Shown here in pieces: positions 14,696 to 27,318 of a stretch of DNA of 44,979 bases. The stretch spans positions 1 to 44,979 of the forward strand of contig JAHRAQ010000017.1 in assembly GCA_020027205.1 (NCBI GenBank), read 5' to 3'. Source of the DNA: Nitrospirales bacterium. GTDB taxonomy: Bacteria > Nitrospirota > Nitrospiria > Nitrospirales > UBA8639. Below the pieces are notes generated by a model that saw nothing but the letters and a program-made list of their open reading frames with translations, ran no database searches and had not been told where the DNA came from. The number at the start of each line of letters is the position of its first letter. Position 1 is the first letter of the stretch. The position numbers and the translations under genes are program-made.

Positions 14696-15184
14696 ATGAT
14701 GACACCACGGGCCACGGCACGGCGAGATGCGCGGCGCGCGCGTCTTCACGCGCCGGGCCTGATGATGGCGGCCGTCATGTTGTGCGTCCCCGCGGCCGCG
14801 TGGCCCGCGCGCGCCGTCCCGCCGGCGCCGGCGCAGTTCCAAACCGAGCCTCATCCCCTTGACACCTTTCTGACGGACATCCTGAACTTCACGCACCCCA
14901 CGGGCATCCGGGGCACCGTGCGCATGGTGGATCTGGACGGCCCCGTCCTGTGGCTGAACTGGGCCGAACGCTCCGACGACGCGCCGGGGTTTGGCACGGG
15001 GTGGTACGTGGTGCCCGGCGACGCGCTGCTGGCGGTGCATCCGCGACCGTCCGATGCCCTGGTCGATCTGCGTGCGCTCCGCAAGGGGGACGCCGTGGAG
15101 TTGGTCATTCAACGGGACGCCGGGGGGAAACGCCGGATTCTGTCGTTCCGGGACCCGTCCCGGCCGCCCCAGGTGCCGCTGTAG
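14696..15184 (+). CDS. Exported protein of unknown function
   Basis: A 162-residue protein I do not recognise. A basic N-terminus and hydrophobic stretch (GLMMAAVMLCVPAAAW, near residues 21-36) ending in ARA form a credible signal peptide. The mature part has a compact, strand-rich look (GIRGTVRMVDLDGPVLWLNW, GWYVVPGDALLAVHP, ALRKGDAVELVIQRDAGGKRRILSF), suggesting a small beta barrel, with no cysteines or catalytic motif. Its ATG follows the mscS stop directly, so the two are co-transcribed; a link to envelope stress is only inference from that. Confidence 0.6.
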   Translation: MMTPRATARRDARRARLHAPGLMMAAVMLCVPAAAWPARAVPPAPAQFQTEPHPLDTFLTDILNFTHPTGIRGTVRMVDLDGPVLWLNWAERSDDAPGFGTGWYVVPGDALLAVHPRPSDALVDLRALRKGDAVELVIQRDAGGKRRILSFRDPSRPPQVPL

Positions 15185-15234
15185 TCGACGGGCGGCGGTG
15201 GGCGCAAGGCATGAACGGGTGCGCGAAAAAGTGA

Positions 15235-15263
15235 TGGTCAAGCACGGGCCGGGGGTTTATGAT
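15235..15263 (+). promoter_or_regulatory. Possible promoter of the doxX gene
   Basis: TGGTCA (15235-15240), 17-bp spacer and TATGAT (15258-15263): four and five of six consensus matches. It would give a leader of about 130 nt before doxX. The rest of the 15185-15403 spacer shows nothing else I can support. Confidence 0.35.
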
Positions 15264-15403
15264 TGCGTCACCGGGGTCTGTGTCCGTCGGAGACGAATCG
15301 CGTATCAGAAGTCCGTTCACCAACCATGCGAACTCAAGACCATCGGGGGACACGGCGTGTCGCACGCGCCTCCGGGACTTGAGCGTCGAAAGGAGGTCTC
15401 ACG

Positions 15404-15784
15404 ATGTTTATGCAAGCGTACACAAATCAGACCTATGCCCTGTTTCGCATCGTGACCGGGTTGTTGTTTGTCTGGCACGGCACGCAAAAACTGTTGGCGT
15501 TTCCCGTGCCCCATCCGATGGCGGATGTCCTGCCGGGGTTTGTGGTGTACGTCGCCGGCCCCATTGAATTGATCGGCGGGCTGCTGGTCATGGTGGGCCT
15601 GTTCACTCGATGGGCCGCGTTCCTCTGCAGCGGGCTGATGGCGGCGGCCTATTGGATGATGCACGGGATGCAGGGGTTGTTCCCGATTGTGAACGGAGGC
15701 GAACTGGCCGCGCTGTACTGCTTTGCCTTCCTGTTCATCGCCGCCCAGGGCGCCGGCATCTGGAGCGTGTGCAACAAGAGTTAG
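15404..15784 (+). CDS. DoxX family membrane protein
   Basis: A 126-residue protein with four hydrophobic segments: LFRIVTGLLFVWHGTQKLLAF, FVVYVAGPIELIGGLLVMVGLF, AAFLCSGLMAAAYWMM and ALYCFAFLFIAAQGAGIW. The first segment with WHGTQKL and the second with GPIELIGG are DoxX family hallmarks. Members include subunits of thiosulfate:quinone oxidoreductase and oxidative-stress membrane complexes, but most are uncharacterised. The start is secured by a strong AAAGGAGGT sequence just upstream. It is convergent with the unknown gene at 15826-16530. Confidence 0.88.
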   Translation: MFMQAYTNQTYALFRIVTGLLFVWHGTQKLLAFPVPHPMADVLPGFVVYVAGPIELIGGLLVMVGLFTRWAAFLCSGLMAAAYWMMHGMQGLFPIVNGGELAALYCFAFLFIAAQGAGIWSVCNKS

Positions 15785-15825
15785 TCGGGCGGACGCACAT
15801 CGCCGGCGGCGGGGGCGTTCTTAAG

Positions 15826-16530
15826 TTAAGGCGACGGCGGACGGTCGGGGTGCGGGGCCGGCGACGGCGGGCGCGGGAACACCGCGCCGTCGTCGAACAG
15901 CACACGCATTGAGCGGCGGCGGCCGGGACGCGCCGTGTCGGGGGCGGAGTCGGGATCGGGGATGGGACCGAGCCAGCCTTTGGCGCGGCCCCGCGTGTAG
16001 AGAAAACCGCCGCGCGCCGCGCGCCGCCAGGCCTGGCGAAACGCCGCGTCGCCGTCGTCGGTCGTGTCACCAACCTCCGTCGCGGCGGTGGCCGGGTCGC
16101 TGACCGTGCCGTCGTCGTCGGTGCCGTCGCCGGCTTGCCCGGTCAGATAGCGATGCAGCACGTCCGGTCGGGTGCGGTCGGGATCGGAAAACACATACAG
16201 GATGACGTGCCGGTACAACGCGCGGGGATCGTCCGGCGTGGTGGGGCGCACCTTCATCGAACGGAAATCGCCGGCGGTCACACCCACGTCGCGGAAACGA
16301 CGCAGCAGGGTGGCGATGGCCGGGTCGCTCGTGGACGGCGGCACATGCACGGCCACCACGACGCCGTCCTGCGCGCCGATGCTGTACGGGGGAATGGTGC
16401 GGTCGGGCCTGGACAGAAACATGCCAGCGGCGATCAACGCGAAGCCGCCGATGAGCACGGTCAACCCAATTTTGACGACGGGGTCGAGCGGGGCGCGGGG
16501 CGGGGCGGTCGATGGAAGGCGCGAACCCAT
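15826..16530 (-). CDS. Membrane-anchored protein of unknown function downstream of gyrA
   Basis: A 234-residue protein I do not recognise. One transmembrane helix near the N-terminus (VVKIGLTVLIGGFALIAAGMFL, about residues 18-39) is followed by a soluble domain: GVVVAVHVPPSTSDPAIATLLRRFRDVGV, then ALYRHVILYVFSDPDR. After that come an Asp/Thr-rich linker, a second patch (AFRQAWRRAARGGFLYTRGRAKGW) and a Pro-rich end. It starts 43 bp after gyrA on the same strand and may share its transcript. The ATG at 16530 is chosen because the in-frame extension upstream is proline-rich sequence antiphase to gyrA. No Shine-Dalgarno is evident. Confidence 0.55.
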   Translation of the reverse strand: MGSRLPSTAPPRAPLDPVVKIGLTVLIGGFALIAAGMFLSRPDRTIPPYSIGAQDGVVVAVHVPPSTSDPAIATLLRRFRDVGVTAGDFRSMKVRPTTPDDPRALYRHVILYVFSDPDRTRPDVLHRYLTGQAGDGTDDDGTVSDPATAATEVGDTTDDGDAAFRQAWRRAARGGFLYTRGRAKGWLGPIPDPDSAPDTARPGRRRSMRVLFDDGAVFPRPPSPAPHPDRPPSP

Positions 16531-16573
16531 GGCGGACACGGGCGAGGCGGTCGACTGGCGGCGGGACGTTCGC

Positions 16574-19183
16574 TCACGCCTCCGGTGAGGGCGGCTCGCC
16601 CGTGCCGTTGGTGGCGGTGGTGGCGGTGGCGGTGGCGTCGGTGCCGGTGTTGTTGCCGGCAACGTCGGTGGCATTGCCGGTGCCGGTGGCGTCAGTGCCG
16701 GTGGCACCGGCAGGGTCGGTGGCACCGCCGGCGCCGGCGGTGTCCGCATCGTCATCGCTCTCGGCCAACTTGGCCACGCCGGTGACGCGGTCGGTGTCTT
16801 CCATATCCATGAGCCGCACGCCTTGCGCGTTGCGGCCGATGTCCCGGAGGCCGTCGGTTTTGGTGCGGAGGATTTTTCCTTCGGCCGTCATAATCATAAT
16901 CTCGTCGGAGTCCTTTACCTGATGGAACGACACCGCCAACCCGTTTCTCTCGTTGACTTTGATGCTGATGACGCCCAGGCCGCCGCGGCCTTTCGCCCGG
17001 TACTCGGTCGCCGGGGTTCGTTTGCCGAAGCCCCGTTCGGTCACGGTCAGGATTGAGGCGTCCGCGTCCGGCCGGATGACGGCCATGCCGATGACGTGAT
17101 TGTCGCCGCGCAGCCGCATGCCCGTGACCCCGCGCGCGGTGCGGCCCACGGCCCGGACGTCCTGTTCCCGAAACCGCACGACCAGCCCTTCCCGGCTCCC
17201 CAGAATGATGTCGCTGCCGCCGTCCGTGATTTCCACGGCAATGAGTTTGTTGCCCTCGTCCAGCGTCAGGGCGATGATGCCGCCCTGCCGGGGATGGCCG
17301 TACGCCGAGAGTTTCGTCTTCTTGATGTAGCCCATGCGGGTGGCCATCACCACGTATAAGTCGTCGGAAAACTCCCGGACGGGCAGCGTCGCGGTCACCT
17401 GTTCGTCCGGCCCCAGGGCCAGCAGGTTGACCATGGCCTTGCCTTTGCTGACGCGGCCGGCTTCCGGGATTTCATGGACTTTGAGCCAGTGGACTTTGCC
17501 GGCGTCGGTGAAGAACAGCATGAAGTCGTGCGTCGAGGCCGTGAACAGTTTTTCGACAAAATCTTCGTCTCGCACCCCCATGCCGATTTTGCCTTTGCCG
17601 CCACGGCGCTGCGCGCGGTATTCGGACACCGGGTGGCGTTTGATGTAGCCGGCGCGGGAAATGCTGACGGCCATTTCTTCGTCCGGGATCAGGTCTTCGA
17701 TGTTCAGCGCCGCGTCCTGCGGCACGATCTGGGTGCGGCGCTCGTCCTGGTAGGTGTCCCGGACGGCGCACAGTTCGTCCCGGATAATCTGGTTGACCCG
17801 CTCGGGGGATTTGAGAATCTCCTTCAGGGACGCGATGGCGGCGTTCAGCGCGTCGTATTCCTGCGTCAGTTTGTCCTGTTCGAGTTGGGTCAGCCGCTGG
17901 AGCCGCATGTCCAGAATGGCCTGCGCCTGAATCTCCGACAGCGAAAATTGTTGCGTGAGGCCGGCCTTCGCGTCGTCGGGCGACGCGGCGCGGCGGATCA
18001 GCGCAATGACGTCGTCCAGATGCTCCAGCGCGATTTTGAGACCTTCCAGAATATGCGCGCGTTCTTCGGCCTTGCGTAAATCGTGGGCGGCGCGGCGGAG
18101 AATCACGTCACGGCGGTGCTCGAGAAAATGCGTCAGGATTTTTTTGAGATTCAGAATCTCCGGCCGGTTGTTCACGAGCGCCAGCATGATGACGCCGAAT
18201 GTGCTCTGGAGTTGGGTGTGTTTGTACAACTGATTCAGGAGGACGGTCGGGATCGCGCCTTTTTTGAGTTCGATCACGACGCGGATGCCGTCCCGGTCGG
18301 ACTCGTCGCGGATGTCGGCGATGCCTTCGATGCGTTTCTCCTGCACCAGGTCGGCAATTTTCTCCAGCAACCTGGCCTTGTTCACCTGGTAGGGAATCTC
18401 GGTCACGATGATGCTGTCCCGATCTTTGGCGTCGTCCGCCTCGATGTGGGTTTTGGCGCGGAGCGTCAGCAGCCCGCGTCCGTGTTCATAGGCGTCTTTG
18501 ATGCCCTGCGTGCCGTAGATGAAGCCGGCCGTCGGGAAATCGGGGCCGGGAATCTGTTCCATTAACTGCCCGATGGTCACGTCCGGGTCGTCCAGTACGC
18601 GCAGGAGCGCCGTGACGACTTCGCCGATGTTGTGCGTGGGAATGTTCGTGGCGTAGCCCACGGCGATGCCGCCGGCGCCGTTGATCAGCAGGTTGGGCAC
18701 TTTGGCCGGCAACACCAGCGGCTCGACGTCCGACTCATCGTACGTGGGGCCGAAATCCACGGTTTCGCGATCAATGTCCTCCAGCATCTCCCCCGCGAAT
18801 TTCATCAGCCGGGCTTCGGTGTAGCGCATGGCCGCCGGCGGGTCGCCGTCCACGGACCCGTAATTCCCCTGGCCGTCCACCAGGGGATAGCGCAGGTTGA
18901 AGTCCTGCGCCATGCGCACGAGGGTGTCGTAAATGGCGGAGTCCCCGTGCGGATGATAATTCCCCATGATCTCGCCGACGATCTTGGCCGACTTGCGGTA
19001 GGGCCGGGTGTGCGCCAGGCCCATCTGGTTCATGCCGTATAAAATGCGCCGGTGCACGGGTTTCAGCCCGTCGCGCACGTCCGGCAGCGCGCGTCCCACG
19101 ATGACGCTCATGGCGTAATCGAGATACGACATGCGCATCTCGTCTTCGATGGCGACTTGCGTTAACCGTGCGTCGGTGGGCAT
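16574..19183 (-). CDS. gyrA: DNA gyrase subunit A
   Basis: An 869-residue GyrA. The N-terminal breakage-reunion domain carries the active-site Tyr121 in [10 protein letters not shown], and the quinolone region [10 protein letters not shown] keeps Ser82 and Asp86 (E. coli 83 and 87), the susceptible-type residues. The C-terminal DNA-wrapping domain includes the GyrA box QRRGGKG and six blade-like repeats ([25 protein letters not shown] and others). With GyrB it introduces negative supercoils. The last 60 residues are an acidic then Ala/Thr/Gly low-complexity tail encoded by a GGTGGC-like repeat tract, unusual for GyrA. It follows gyrB by 45 bp on the same strand. Confidence 0.98.
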   Translation of the reverse strand: MPTDARLTQVAIEDEMRMSYLDYAMSVIVGRALPDVRDGLKPVHRRILYGMNQMGLAHTRPYRKSAKIVGEIMGNYHPHGDSAIYDTLVRMAQDFNLRYPLVDGQGNYGSVDGDPPAAMRYTEARLMKFAGEMLEDIDRETVDFGPTYDESDVEPLVLPAKVPNLLINGAGGIAVGYATNIPTHNIGEVVTALLRVLDDPDVTIGQLMEQIPGPDFPTAGFIYGTQGIKDAYEHGRGLLTLRAKTHIEADDAKDRDSIIVTEIPYQVNKARLLEKIADLVQEKRIEGIADIRDESDRDGIRVVIELKKGAIPTVLLNQLYKHTQLQSTFGVIMLALVNNRPEILNLKKILTHFLEHRRDVILRRAAHDLRKAEERAHILEGLKIALEHLDDVIALIRRAASPDDAKAGLTQQFSLSEIQAQAILDMRLQRLTQLEQDKLTQEYDALNAAIASLKEILKSPERVNQIIRDELCAVRDTYQDERRTQIVPQDAALNIEDLIPDEEMAVSISRAGYIKRHPVSEYRAQRRGGKGKIGMGVRDEDFVEKLFTASTHDFMLFFTDAGKVHWLKVHEIPEAGRVSKGKAMVNLLALGPDEQVTATLPVREFSDDLYVVMATRMGYIKKTKLSAYGHPRQGGIIALTLDEGNKLIAVEITDGGSDIILGSREGLVVRFREQDVRAVGRTARGVTGMRLRGDNHVIGMAVIRPDADASILTVTERGFGKRTPATEYRAKGRGGLGVISIKVNERNGLAVSFHQVKDSDEIMIMTAEGKILRTKTDGLRDIGRNAQGVRLMDMEDTDRVTGVAKLAESDDDADTAGAGGATDPAGATGTDATGTGNATDVAGNNTGTDATATATTATNGTGEPPSPEA
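16600..16742. repeat. GGTGGC-like minisatellite in the gyrA 3' end
   Basis: About 140 bp built from imperfect 6- and 9-base units such as GGTGGC and GGTGCC. It encodes the Ala/Thr/Gly/Asp tail of GyrA. Similar short-repeat tracts occur in mnmE, the mfd tail, and at 44700-44760. Confidence 0.7.
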
Positions 19184-19228
19184 GGCGTGTGGCGGAGTGG
19201 CGGGGGTTGGCGTGCGCGGCGCGGGCGG

Positions 19229-22890
<3,662 letters not shown>

Positions 22891-22909
22891 AGGAGAAGAC
22901 TCCCTTCTG

Positions 22910-24268
22910 TCAGGGTTTGGCTATTTCATCCGCCAGACTGTCCAGCGTGGTCCGCAGGGTCTGGTCCTGCTGCATGGCTTTTTCAACCTGCCGGCAGGCG
23001 TGCATGATGGTCGTGTGATCTTTCCCCCCGAACTCGCGCCCGATTTCCGGGAAGGAGGATTTCGTCAGCGCGCGGGACAAATGCATCGCGATTTGCCGGG
23101 GATGGACCAGCGCCTTGGTGCGGCGCTTGGATTTCAGATCGGAAATTTTCACCTGAAACCGCCGGGCCACGGCTTCCTGAACGTCGGCCAGCGTGATGAC
23201 CTTTTTTTCGGCCACCAGCAGATCCCGAAGATTGTCTTTGGCCATGTCGACCGTCACGGTCTGCCCCGTCAGCGACGAGTAGGCGCCAAGGCGGGTCAAC
23301 GCGCCCTCCAGTTCGCGGACATTTTTCGTCAAACGCTCGGCCAGAAACTGCACCACGTCGTCGCCGACGGCGATGCTCTCCTCTTCTGATTTTTTTCTCA
23401 AGATCGCAATGCGAGTTTCCACGTCGGGGGGCTGGATGTCGGCGATCAATCCCATCTCGAACCGGGACCGCAACCGTTCGGTCATGGAGGACATTTCTTT
23501 GGGAAACCGGTCGCTGGACAGAACAACTTGTTTTTTCGCCTCATACAGCGTGTTGAACGTGTTGAAAAATTCTTCCAGTGTCTGCTCCCTTCCTTCCAGG
23601 GCCTGAATGTCGTCAACCAAAAGAATATCAATGTGCCGGTAACGCCTCCGAAACTCATCCATGTTGCCGTAGCGAATCGAACTGATGACATCGTTGGTGA
23701 ACTGTTCGGATGTCACATACACGGTCCGAAAATCCCGCTTCTGATTAATGAAATTTCCTATGGAATGCAGAAGATGGGTTTTGCCCAGTCCCACTCCCCC
23801 GTAGATAAACAACGGGTTATAGTCGCGAGCCGGATCCTTGGCGACCGCCATGCTCGCCGCATGGACGAACTGATTACTGGCACCGACCACAAAATTCTCA
23901 AAGGTATATTTGGGATTCGGGGATAACCTGCGAGTCGGGCGATGATGATTGACGCCCTGCCGTTCGGGATTTTTGACGGGAGGGGGCGACACAACGGGAC
24001 TGTCGCCTACCACAAACTCCAACTCGACCTCTCCTTCACTCGACGGCCGGACGACCTGCAAAGCCTCATTGATGATTTGACGATAATTATTTCCCAACCA
24101 CCTTCCAAAAAACTGATTGGGCACGACGATAGTGGCCTTCGTCCCGTTGACGGCCCGCAGGCTTGTCTGTTGGAACCACGTCTCCACAACAGACTCTCCC
24201 ATTCTTCCCTGAATAAACCCGAGGGTTTTTTCCCAAAGGTCATCCTCTTGTTTAACCTCATTACTCAC
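22910..24268 (-). CDS. dnaA: Chromosomal replication initiator DnaA
   Basis: A 452-residue DnaA with all four domains: domain I (LWEKTLGFIQGRMGESVVETWF), a variable Pro-rich linker at about 85-115, the AAA+ domain III with Walker A GGVGLGKTH (157-165), Walker B LLVDDIQ (216-222) and sensor regions, and the DNA-binding domain IV with the signature GGKDHTTIMHACRQVE. It binds DnaA boxes and opens the origin; perfect TTATCCACA boxes lie just upstream. The start is GTG at 24268, at the expected distance from domain I, with AGGTG about 12 nt upstream. Confidence 0.98.
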   Translation of the reverse strand: MSNEVKQEDDLWEKTLGFIQGRMGESVVETWFQQTSLRAVNGTKATIVVPNQFFGRWLGNNYRQIINEALQVVRPSSEGEVELEFVVGDSPVVSPPPVKNPERQGVNHHRPTRRLSPNPKYTFENFVVGASNQFVHAASMAVAKDPARDYNPLFIYGGVGLGKTHLLHSIGNFINQKRDFRTVYVTSEQFTNDVISSIRYGNMDEFRRRYRHIDILLVDDIQALEGREQTLEEFFNTFNTLYEAKKQVVLSSDRFPKEMSSMTERLRSRFEMGLIADIQPPDVETRIAILRKKSEEESIAVGDDVVQFLAERLTKNVRELEGALTRLGAYSSLTGQTVTVDMAKDNLRDLLVAEKKVITLADVQEAVARRFQVKISDLKSKRRTKALVHPRQIAMHLSRALTKSSFPEIGREFGGKDHTTIMHACRQVEKAMQQDQTLRTTLDSLADEIAKP

Positions 24269-24531
24269 AATGTTATCAACACCTGTTTATAAATATACAC
24301 AAAAACGCGGATACAACGTGTTACAAACAATTCCAAGCACAAAAACAACCAGTCAGCACACAGTTATCCACAATAAAATCAAGTCTCTTTCTCCAGAGTT
24401 CCTAACACCAACGCGCGTGATTTTTCCAAACAAAATCACAATGATAGGCAGAATCAATCTTATCCACAACTCCTATGACTACTACGGCGACTACTATTTC
24501 TTTATCAATAGGAAATTAGGAGTCATAGGAA
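24269..24531. other. Replication origin candidate (oriC)
   Basis: The AT-rich 263-bp spacer upstream of dnaA has two perfect DnaA boxes, TTATCCACA at 24364-24372 and 24460-24468, both in the same orientation. A one-mismatch box (TTATCAACA) lies at 24273-24281. AT-rich stretches near 24286-24300 (TTTATAAATATACA) and 24496-24520 could serve as the unwinding element. Position next to dnaA, composition and boxes together support an origin; strand-skew analysis was not possible here. Confidence 0.8.
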
Positions 24532-24795
24532 TCAGCAACATGACACAATCGAGTCGGATTCGAAAATCATTCGCAGCATGTCGGGGTAACCGATGGAGTC
24601 AATCACCCCGTTTTTTTCGGCATGCTTCCCGGTGTCGAGCACGACACAGTGGAAAGGAAACCGGTGGTCCGCAAGCGGCGCGCCCTGTGTGAAAATACCG
24701 TCGGCCGAGGATGAGGACGCGGTCTGTTCCCTGATGAGTTCATGAACCGGAGACGCCGCCGTCGATGAGATAAGAAAAAGAATCTTTCCCGACAT
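24532..24795 (-). CDS. DsrH/TusB-like small protein
   Basis: An 87-residue protein that resembles the DsrH/TusB branch of the DsrE superfamily in outline: a first strand KILFLISS, an acidic-polar middle, a strand HCVVLDTGKHAEKNGV, and the ending IGYPDMLRMIFESDSIVSCC, where relatives end in a similar helix plus hydrophobic strand. Relatives take part in persulfide relay for tRNA 2-thiolation or sulfur oxidation; mnmA is also in this window, but any link is speculative. No canonical relay cysteine can be assigned; the only ones are in HCVV and at the extreme end. Its ATG overlaps the stop of the upstream DsrE-like gene (TAATG), so translation is coupled. Confidence 0.5.
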   Translation of the reverse strand: MSGKILFLISSTAASPVHELIREQTASSSSADGIFTQGAPLADHRFPFHCVVLDTGKHAEKNGVIDSIGYPDMLRMIFESDSIVSCC

Positions 24796-25142
24796 TAAAA
24801 CACCAGGGAACGCCCGGCCCCAAACAACAGAGCCGCAATGTCCGAGGCGGACATTTCCCGAACGGCAAAACCCCCGTTCAGCGAAAAATTATCCGAGCCG
24901 CCTTCCGGGACCACAAGATCAAGACCCAGTTCCCGAATCACGGGAAGATGTTTTTCCAGAATCTCCGCGTCAACGACGTCACCGGCCTCTTCAGTCAGCA
25001 ACACCGGCGCGCGTCCGAGAAGCACAACAGTCACCGCCGCGATTCCGGTCGACAGCCCGAGCGCGATGCGCAGTCCCTCGACCGGCCGGTGGGTCTCCAT
25101 CGGGTCGCTCTGAATGCAGACGACAAGAGCCGGCATCATCAC
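24795..25142 (-). CDS. DsrE-family protein
   Basis: A protein of up to 115 residues with the DsrE-like fold pattern: first strand ALVVCIQSDPMETHRPVEGLRIALGLS, AVTVVLLGRAPVLLTEE, EILEKHLPVIRELGLDLVVPEGG, and the characteristic ending REMSASDIAALLFGAGRSLVF. DsrE-type proteins carry sulfur on a cysteine or bind nucleotide-like ligands; the usual relay cysteine in the middle loop is absent here. The start is uncertain among GTG 25142, ATG 25139 and ATG 25136; no Shine-Dalgarno is evident. It is upstream of and coupled to the DsrH-like gene, between oriC and hisS. The 187-bp spacer towards hisS holds nothing else I can support. Confidence 0.55.
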   Translation of the reverse strand: MMMPALVVCIQSDPMETHRPVEGLRIALGLSTGIAAVTVVLLGRAPVLLTEEAGDVVDAEILEKHLPVIRELGLDLVVPEGGSDNFSLNGGFAVREMSASDIAALLFGAGRSLVF

Positions 25143-25329
25143 ATCACGCGCGAACGAACCGGCCTCACACGCACGTCCTCCCGAAGGCGCACAGAAAACC
25201 GTGGCACACGCGCGGAGAAAACGACCACAATCATCACCAATGACCGGGGTTGATGTGTATGACGAGAAGAGAAAAAAATCGTAGCCTTCGCGACAAAAAA
25301 AGTCAATAAACGTTTCTACGTGTTTTGCG

Positions 25330-26568
25330 TCACCGGAGTCGGGAAATGATGGCGGACGTTGCCGTGCCGAGCGGATGGATTTCCTGCTCCTTTGTCGTCA
25401 TATCTCTTAAGATCATCCGGTCGTCCGCCACTTCGTCGTCGCCGATGATGGCGACGAACGGCGCGCCGAGACGGTGGGCGGCACGCAGGAGCGTCTTCAA
25501 CGTGGAGGCCTGATGATCCGTGTCCGCTTTGATGTGTTGCGCGCGGAGCGCATACAGGAGCGACAGCCCGGCGGCCTTGCCCTTGTCCCCGAACGACGCG
25601 ATGAACACCCACGGCGCCGGAGGCGGCAGCGCGTCGCCCGGTAGCGCCAGCAACACCCGTTCCAACCCTATGGCGAACCCGACTCCCGGCGCGGCGGGGC
25701 CGCCCAGTTTCTGAAACAACCCGTCATACCGCCCGCCGGCGCCGATCGCGTTTTGCGCGCCGAGGGCGGAGCATGAGACCTCGAACGTGGTCTGAACATA
25801 GTAGTCCAGTCCACGGACTAAACGCGGGTTGAGGGTGTAGGGAATGTCCAGGATCCGCAGCCCGTGTTGGACGCGGTCGAAGTGTTGCCGGGAGGAGGGG
25901 GAAAGAAAGTTCGGGAGGGAGGGGGCGTCCTGCATGGCGTCGCGGCATTGGGGGACTTTGCAATCCAGAATGCGAAGGGGGTTGATCTCCATGCGCCGGC
26001 GGCAGTTGCCGCAGAGGTGGGCTTCCTTTCCGTTGAGGAAGGACACGAGGGCGGCGGTGTAGTTGCGGCGGTCGGGTGGGTGGCCGAGGGAGTTGATCTC
26101 CAATGCGAGGCCGGGGAGGCGCAAGGCGGTGAGGTAGGTCCAGAGCAGGGCGATGACTTCGATGTCGGCGTGGGGATCTGCGCTGCCGATGGATTCGACG
26201 CCGAATTGATGGAACTGGCGGTGGCGTCCGGCTTGGGGGCGTTCGTGTCGAAACATGGGGCCGAGGTAGTAGAGTTTTCTTGAGGCGGGATGGGGGACCA
26301 ACCGCTGGTCGATGCAGGCGCGGGCGACGCCGGCGGTGCCTTCGGGTCGCAGGGTGAGCGAGGTGCCGTCCCGGTCGGGGAAGGTGTACATTTCCTTTTC
26401 CACGAGGTCGGTGGCGTGGCCGAGGGTGCGGAGGTAGAGGTCGGTTTTTTCGAATATGGGAATCCGGATTTCACGAAACCCGAAGGCATGCGCCAACGCA
26501 TGGGCGGTGCGCTCGGCGATGTTCCAGCCGGGCATCTCATCCGGGGTGATGTCCTTGATGCCTTTCAT
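25330..26568 (-). CDS. hisS: Histidyl-tRNA synthetase
   Basis: A 412-residue class II aminoacyl-tRNA synthetase of normal length. It begins MKGIKDITPDEM, with motif 2 in the LYYLGPMFRHERPQAGRHRQFHQFGVE stretch, the histidine-specific LVRGLDYYVQTTFEV (HisA motif region) and motif 3 PGVGFAIGLERVLLAL, then the anticodon-binding domain (VFIASFGDKGKAAGLSLLYALR). It charges tRNA-His in the cytosol. It is transcribed leftward toward the origin and divergent from rpmH. If replication starts at 24269-24531 this gene is read head-on to the fork, unlike its plus-strand neighbours. Confidence 0.97.
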   Translation of the reverse strand: MKGIKDITPDEMPGWNIAERTAHALAHAFGFREIRIPIFEKTDLYLRTLGHATDLVEKEMYTFPDRDGTSLTLRPEGTAGVARACIDQRLVPHPASRKLYYLGPMFRHERPQAGRHRQFHQFGVESIGSADPHADIEVIALLWTYLTALRLPGLALEINSLGHPPDRRNYTAALVSFLNGKEAHLCGNCRRRMEINPLRILDCKVPQCRDAMQDAPSLPNFLSPSSRQHFDRVQHGLRILDIPYTLNPRLVRGLDYYVQTTFEVSCSALGAQNAIGAGGRYDGLFQKLGGPAAPGVGFAIGLERVLLALPGDALPPPAPWVFIASFGDKGKAAGLSLLYALRAQHIKADTDHQASTLKTLLRAAHRLGAPFVAIIGDDEVADDRMILRDMTTKEQEIHPLGTATSAIISRLR

Positions 26569-26728
26569 GATCCGAATCGCGGCCGGGGGCCTTTGATGGT
26601 CGGGTGCGCGGCGACGGGGCGGCGGGCGGTCGACCGTTGGGGTCGACTATAGAAGGGGGCGTTGGAGGAGTCAATGCGATGACGGGCCGGACGTGCCGGC
26701 GCGGGGCGATGCACGGGGTCGGCGGGAT

Positions 26729-26757
26729 TTGACAGTCACGAGACGGAAACTTACAAT
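26729..26757 (+). promoter_or_regulatory. Promoter of the rpmH operon
   Basis: TTGACA (26729-26734, perfect -35), 17-bp spacer and TACAAT (26752-26757). The transcript would start near 26764, about 30 nt before rpmH. It is one of the best sigma-70-type promoters in the window, fitting strong expression of ribosomal protein L34. Confidence 0.8.
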
Positions 26758-26792
26758 GCCCCTTCGTTTCTCCGGCAACGAGGGGCTTCACC

Positions 26793-26939
26793 ATGTCCAT
26801 GACGTACAGACAGCCGTCGAATCTGAAACGACAACGGGACCACGGGTTTCGCAAGCGCATGAGCACGAAGAATGGGCGAAAGGTGCTGGCGCGGCGGCGG
26901 CGAAAAGGCCGGTATCGCCTGACGGTTTCCGATGCGTGA
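26793..26939 (+). CDS. rpmH: 50S ribosomal protein L34
   Basis: A 48-residue, strongly basic protein with the unmistakable L34 sequence: [36 protein letters not shown], then RLTVSD. Family members run 44-50 residues. GAGGGG lies 8-13 nt before the ATG at 26793; an alternative ATG at 26799 would shorten it by two residues. The last 8 bases overlap the start of rnpA, the usual coupling between these genes. Confidence 0.96.
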   Translation: MSMTYRQPSNLKRQRDHGFRKRMSTKNGRKVLARRRRKGRYRLTVSDA

Positions 26940-27318
26940 GGGGCGTTCGCCGGCCGCGCGAGTCTTCCTGAACACACACGGGGATTTTGAACGGGTCAAA
27001 CGCGAAGGCGTGCGCGTCACGACCAGATTGTTCAACGTGATGTCCTGTGCGTCGCGCCCTGGGCGCGCCCGGGTCGGTGTCGTGGTGGGGCGCCGGTTCG
27101 GGAAGGCGGTGGCGAGAAACCGGGGGAAGCGGATTTTTCGCGCTCTGGTCAGAACCACCCACGGGCGTTTGTCGCAGGGACACGATATGGTGATTTTCCC
27201 CAAACGGTCGGCGCTGACGTTGCCCCACCCCGTGCTCTATGAGACGTGGGTGCGGACGCTGACGGGCCGGGGGCTGATGGTGATGGAGACCCCCGACGCT
27301 CTCTCATGCGCGCCGTAG
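26932..27318 (+). CDS. rnpA: Ribonuclease P protein component
   Basis: A 128-residue basic protein. The RNase P protein pattern is visible: an N-terminal [11 protein letters not shown] region, [28 protein letters not shown] (the conserved RNR motif) and a later strand [10 protein letters not shown]. It binds the catalytic RNA and aids removal of tRNA 5' leaders. The rnpB RNA gene is not in view. It overlaps rpmH by 8 bp and yidD by 13 bp. The RNR region has Gly where many homologues have Ile or Leu (RNRGKR), a minor variation. Confidence 0.93.
   Translation: MREGRSPAARVFLNTHGDFERVKREGVRVTTRLFNVMSCASRPGRARVGVVVGRRFGKAVARNRGKRIFRALVRTTHGRLSQGHDMVIFPKRSALTLPHPVLYETWVRTLTGRGLMVMETPDALSCAP

Noticed and set aside
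13436..15241. 601-codon open frame antisense to mscS and its neighbour
   Set aside because: It mirrors conserved membrane-channel codons; composition is Arg/His/Gly-rich as expected for antisense of GC-rich genes.
25260..25329. Terminator hairpin after hisS
   Set aside because: T-rich stretches exist on the minus strand but I could not build a convincing stem before them.
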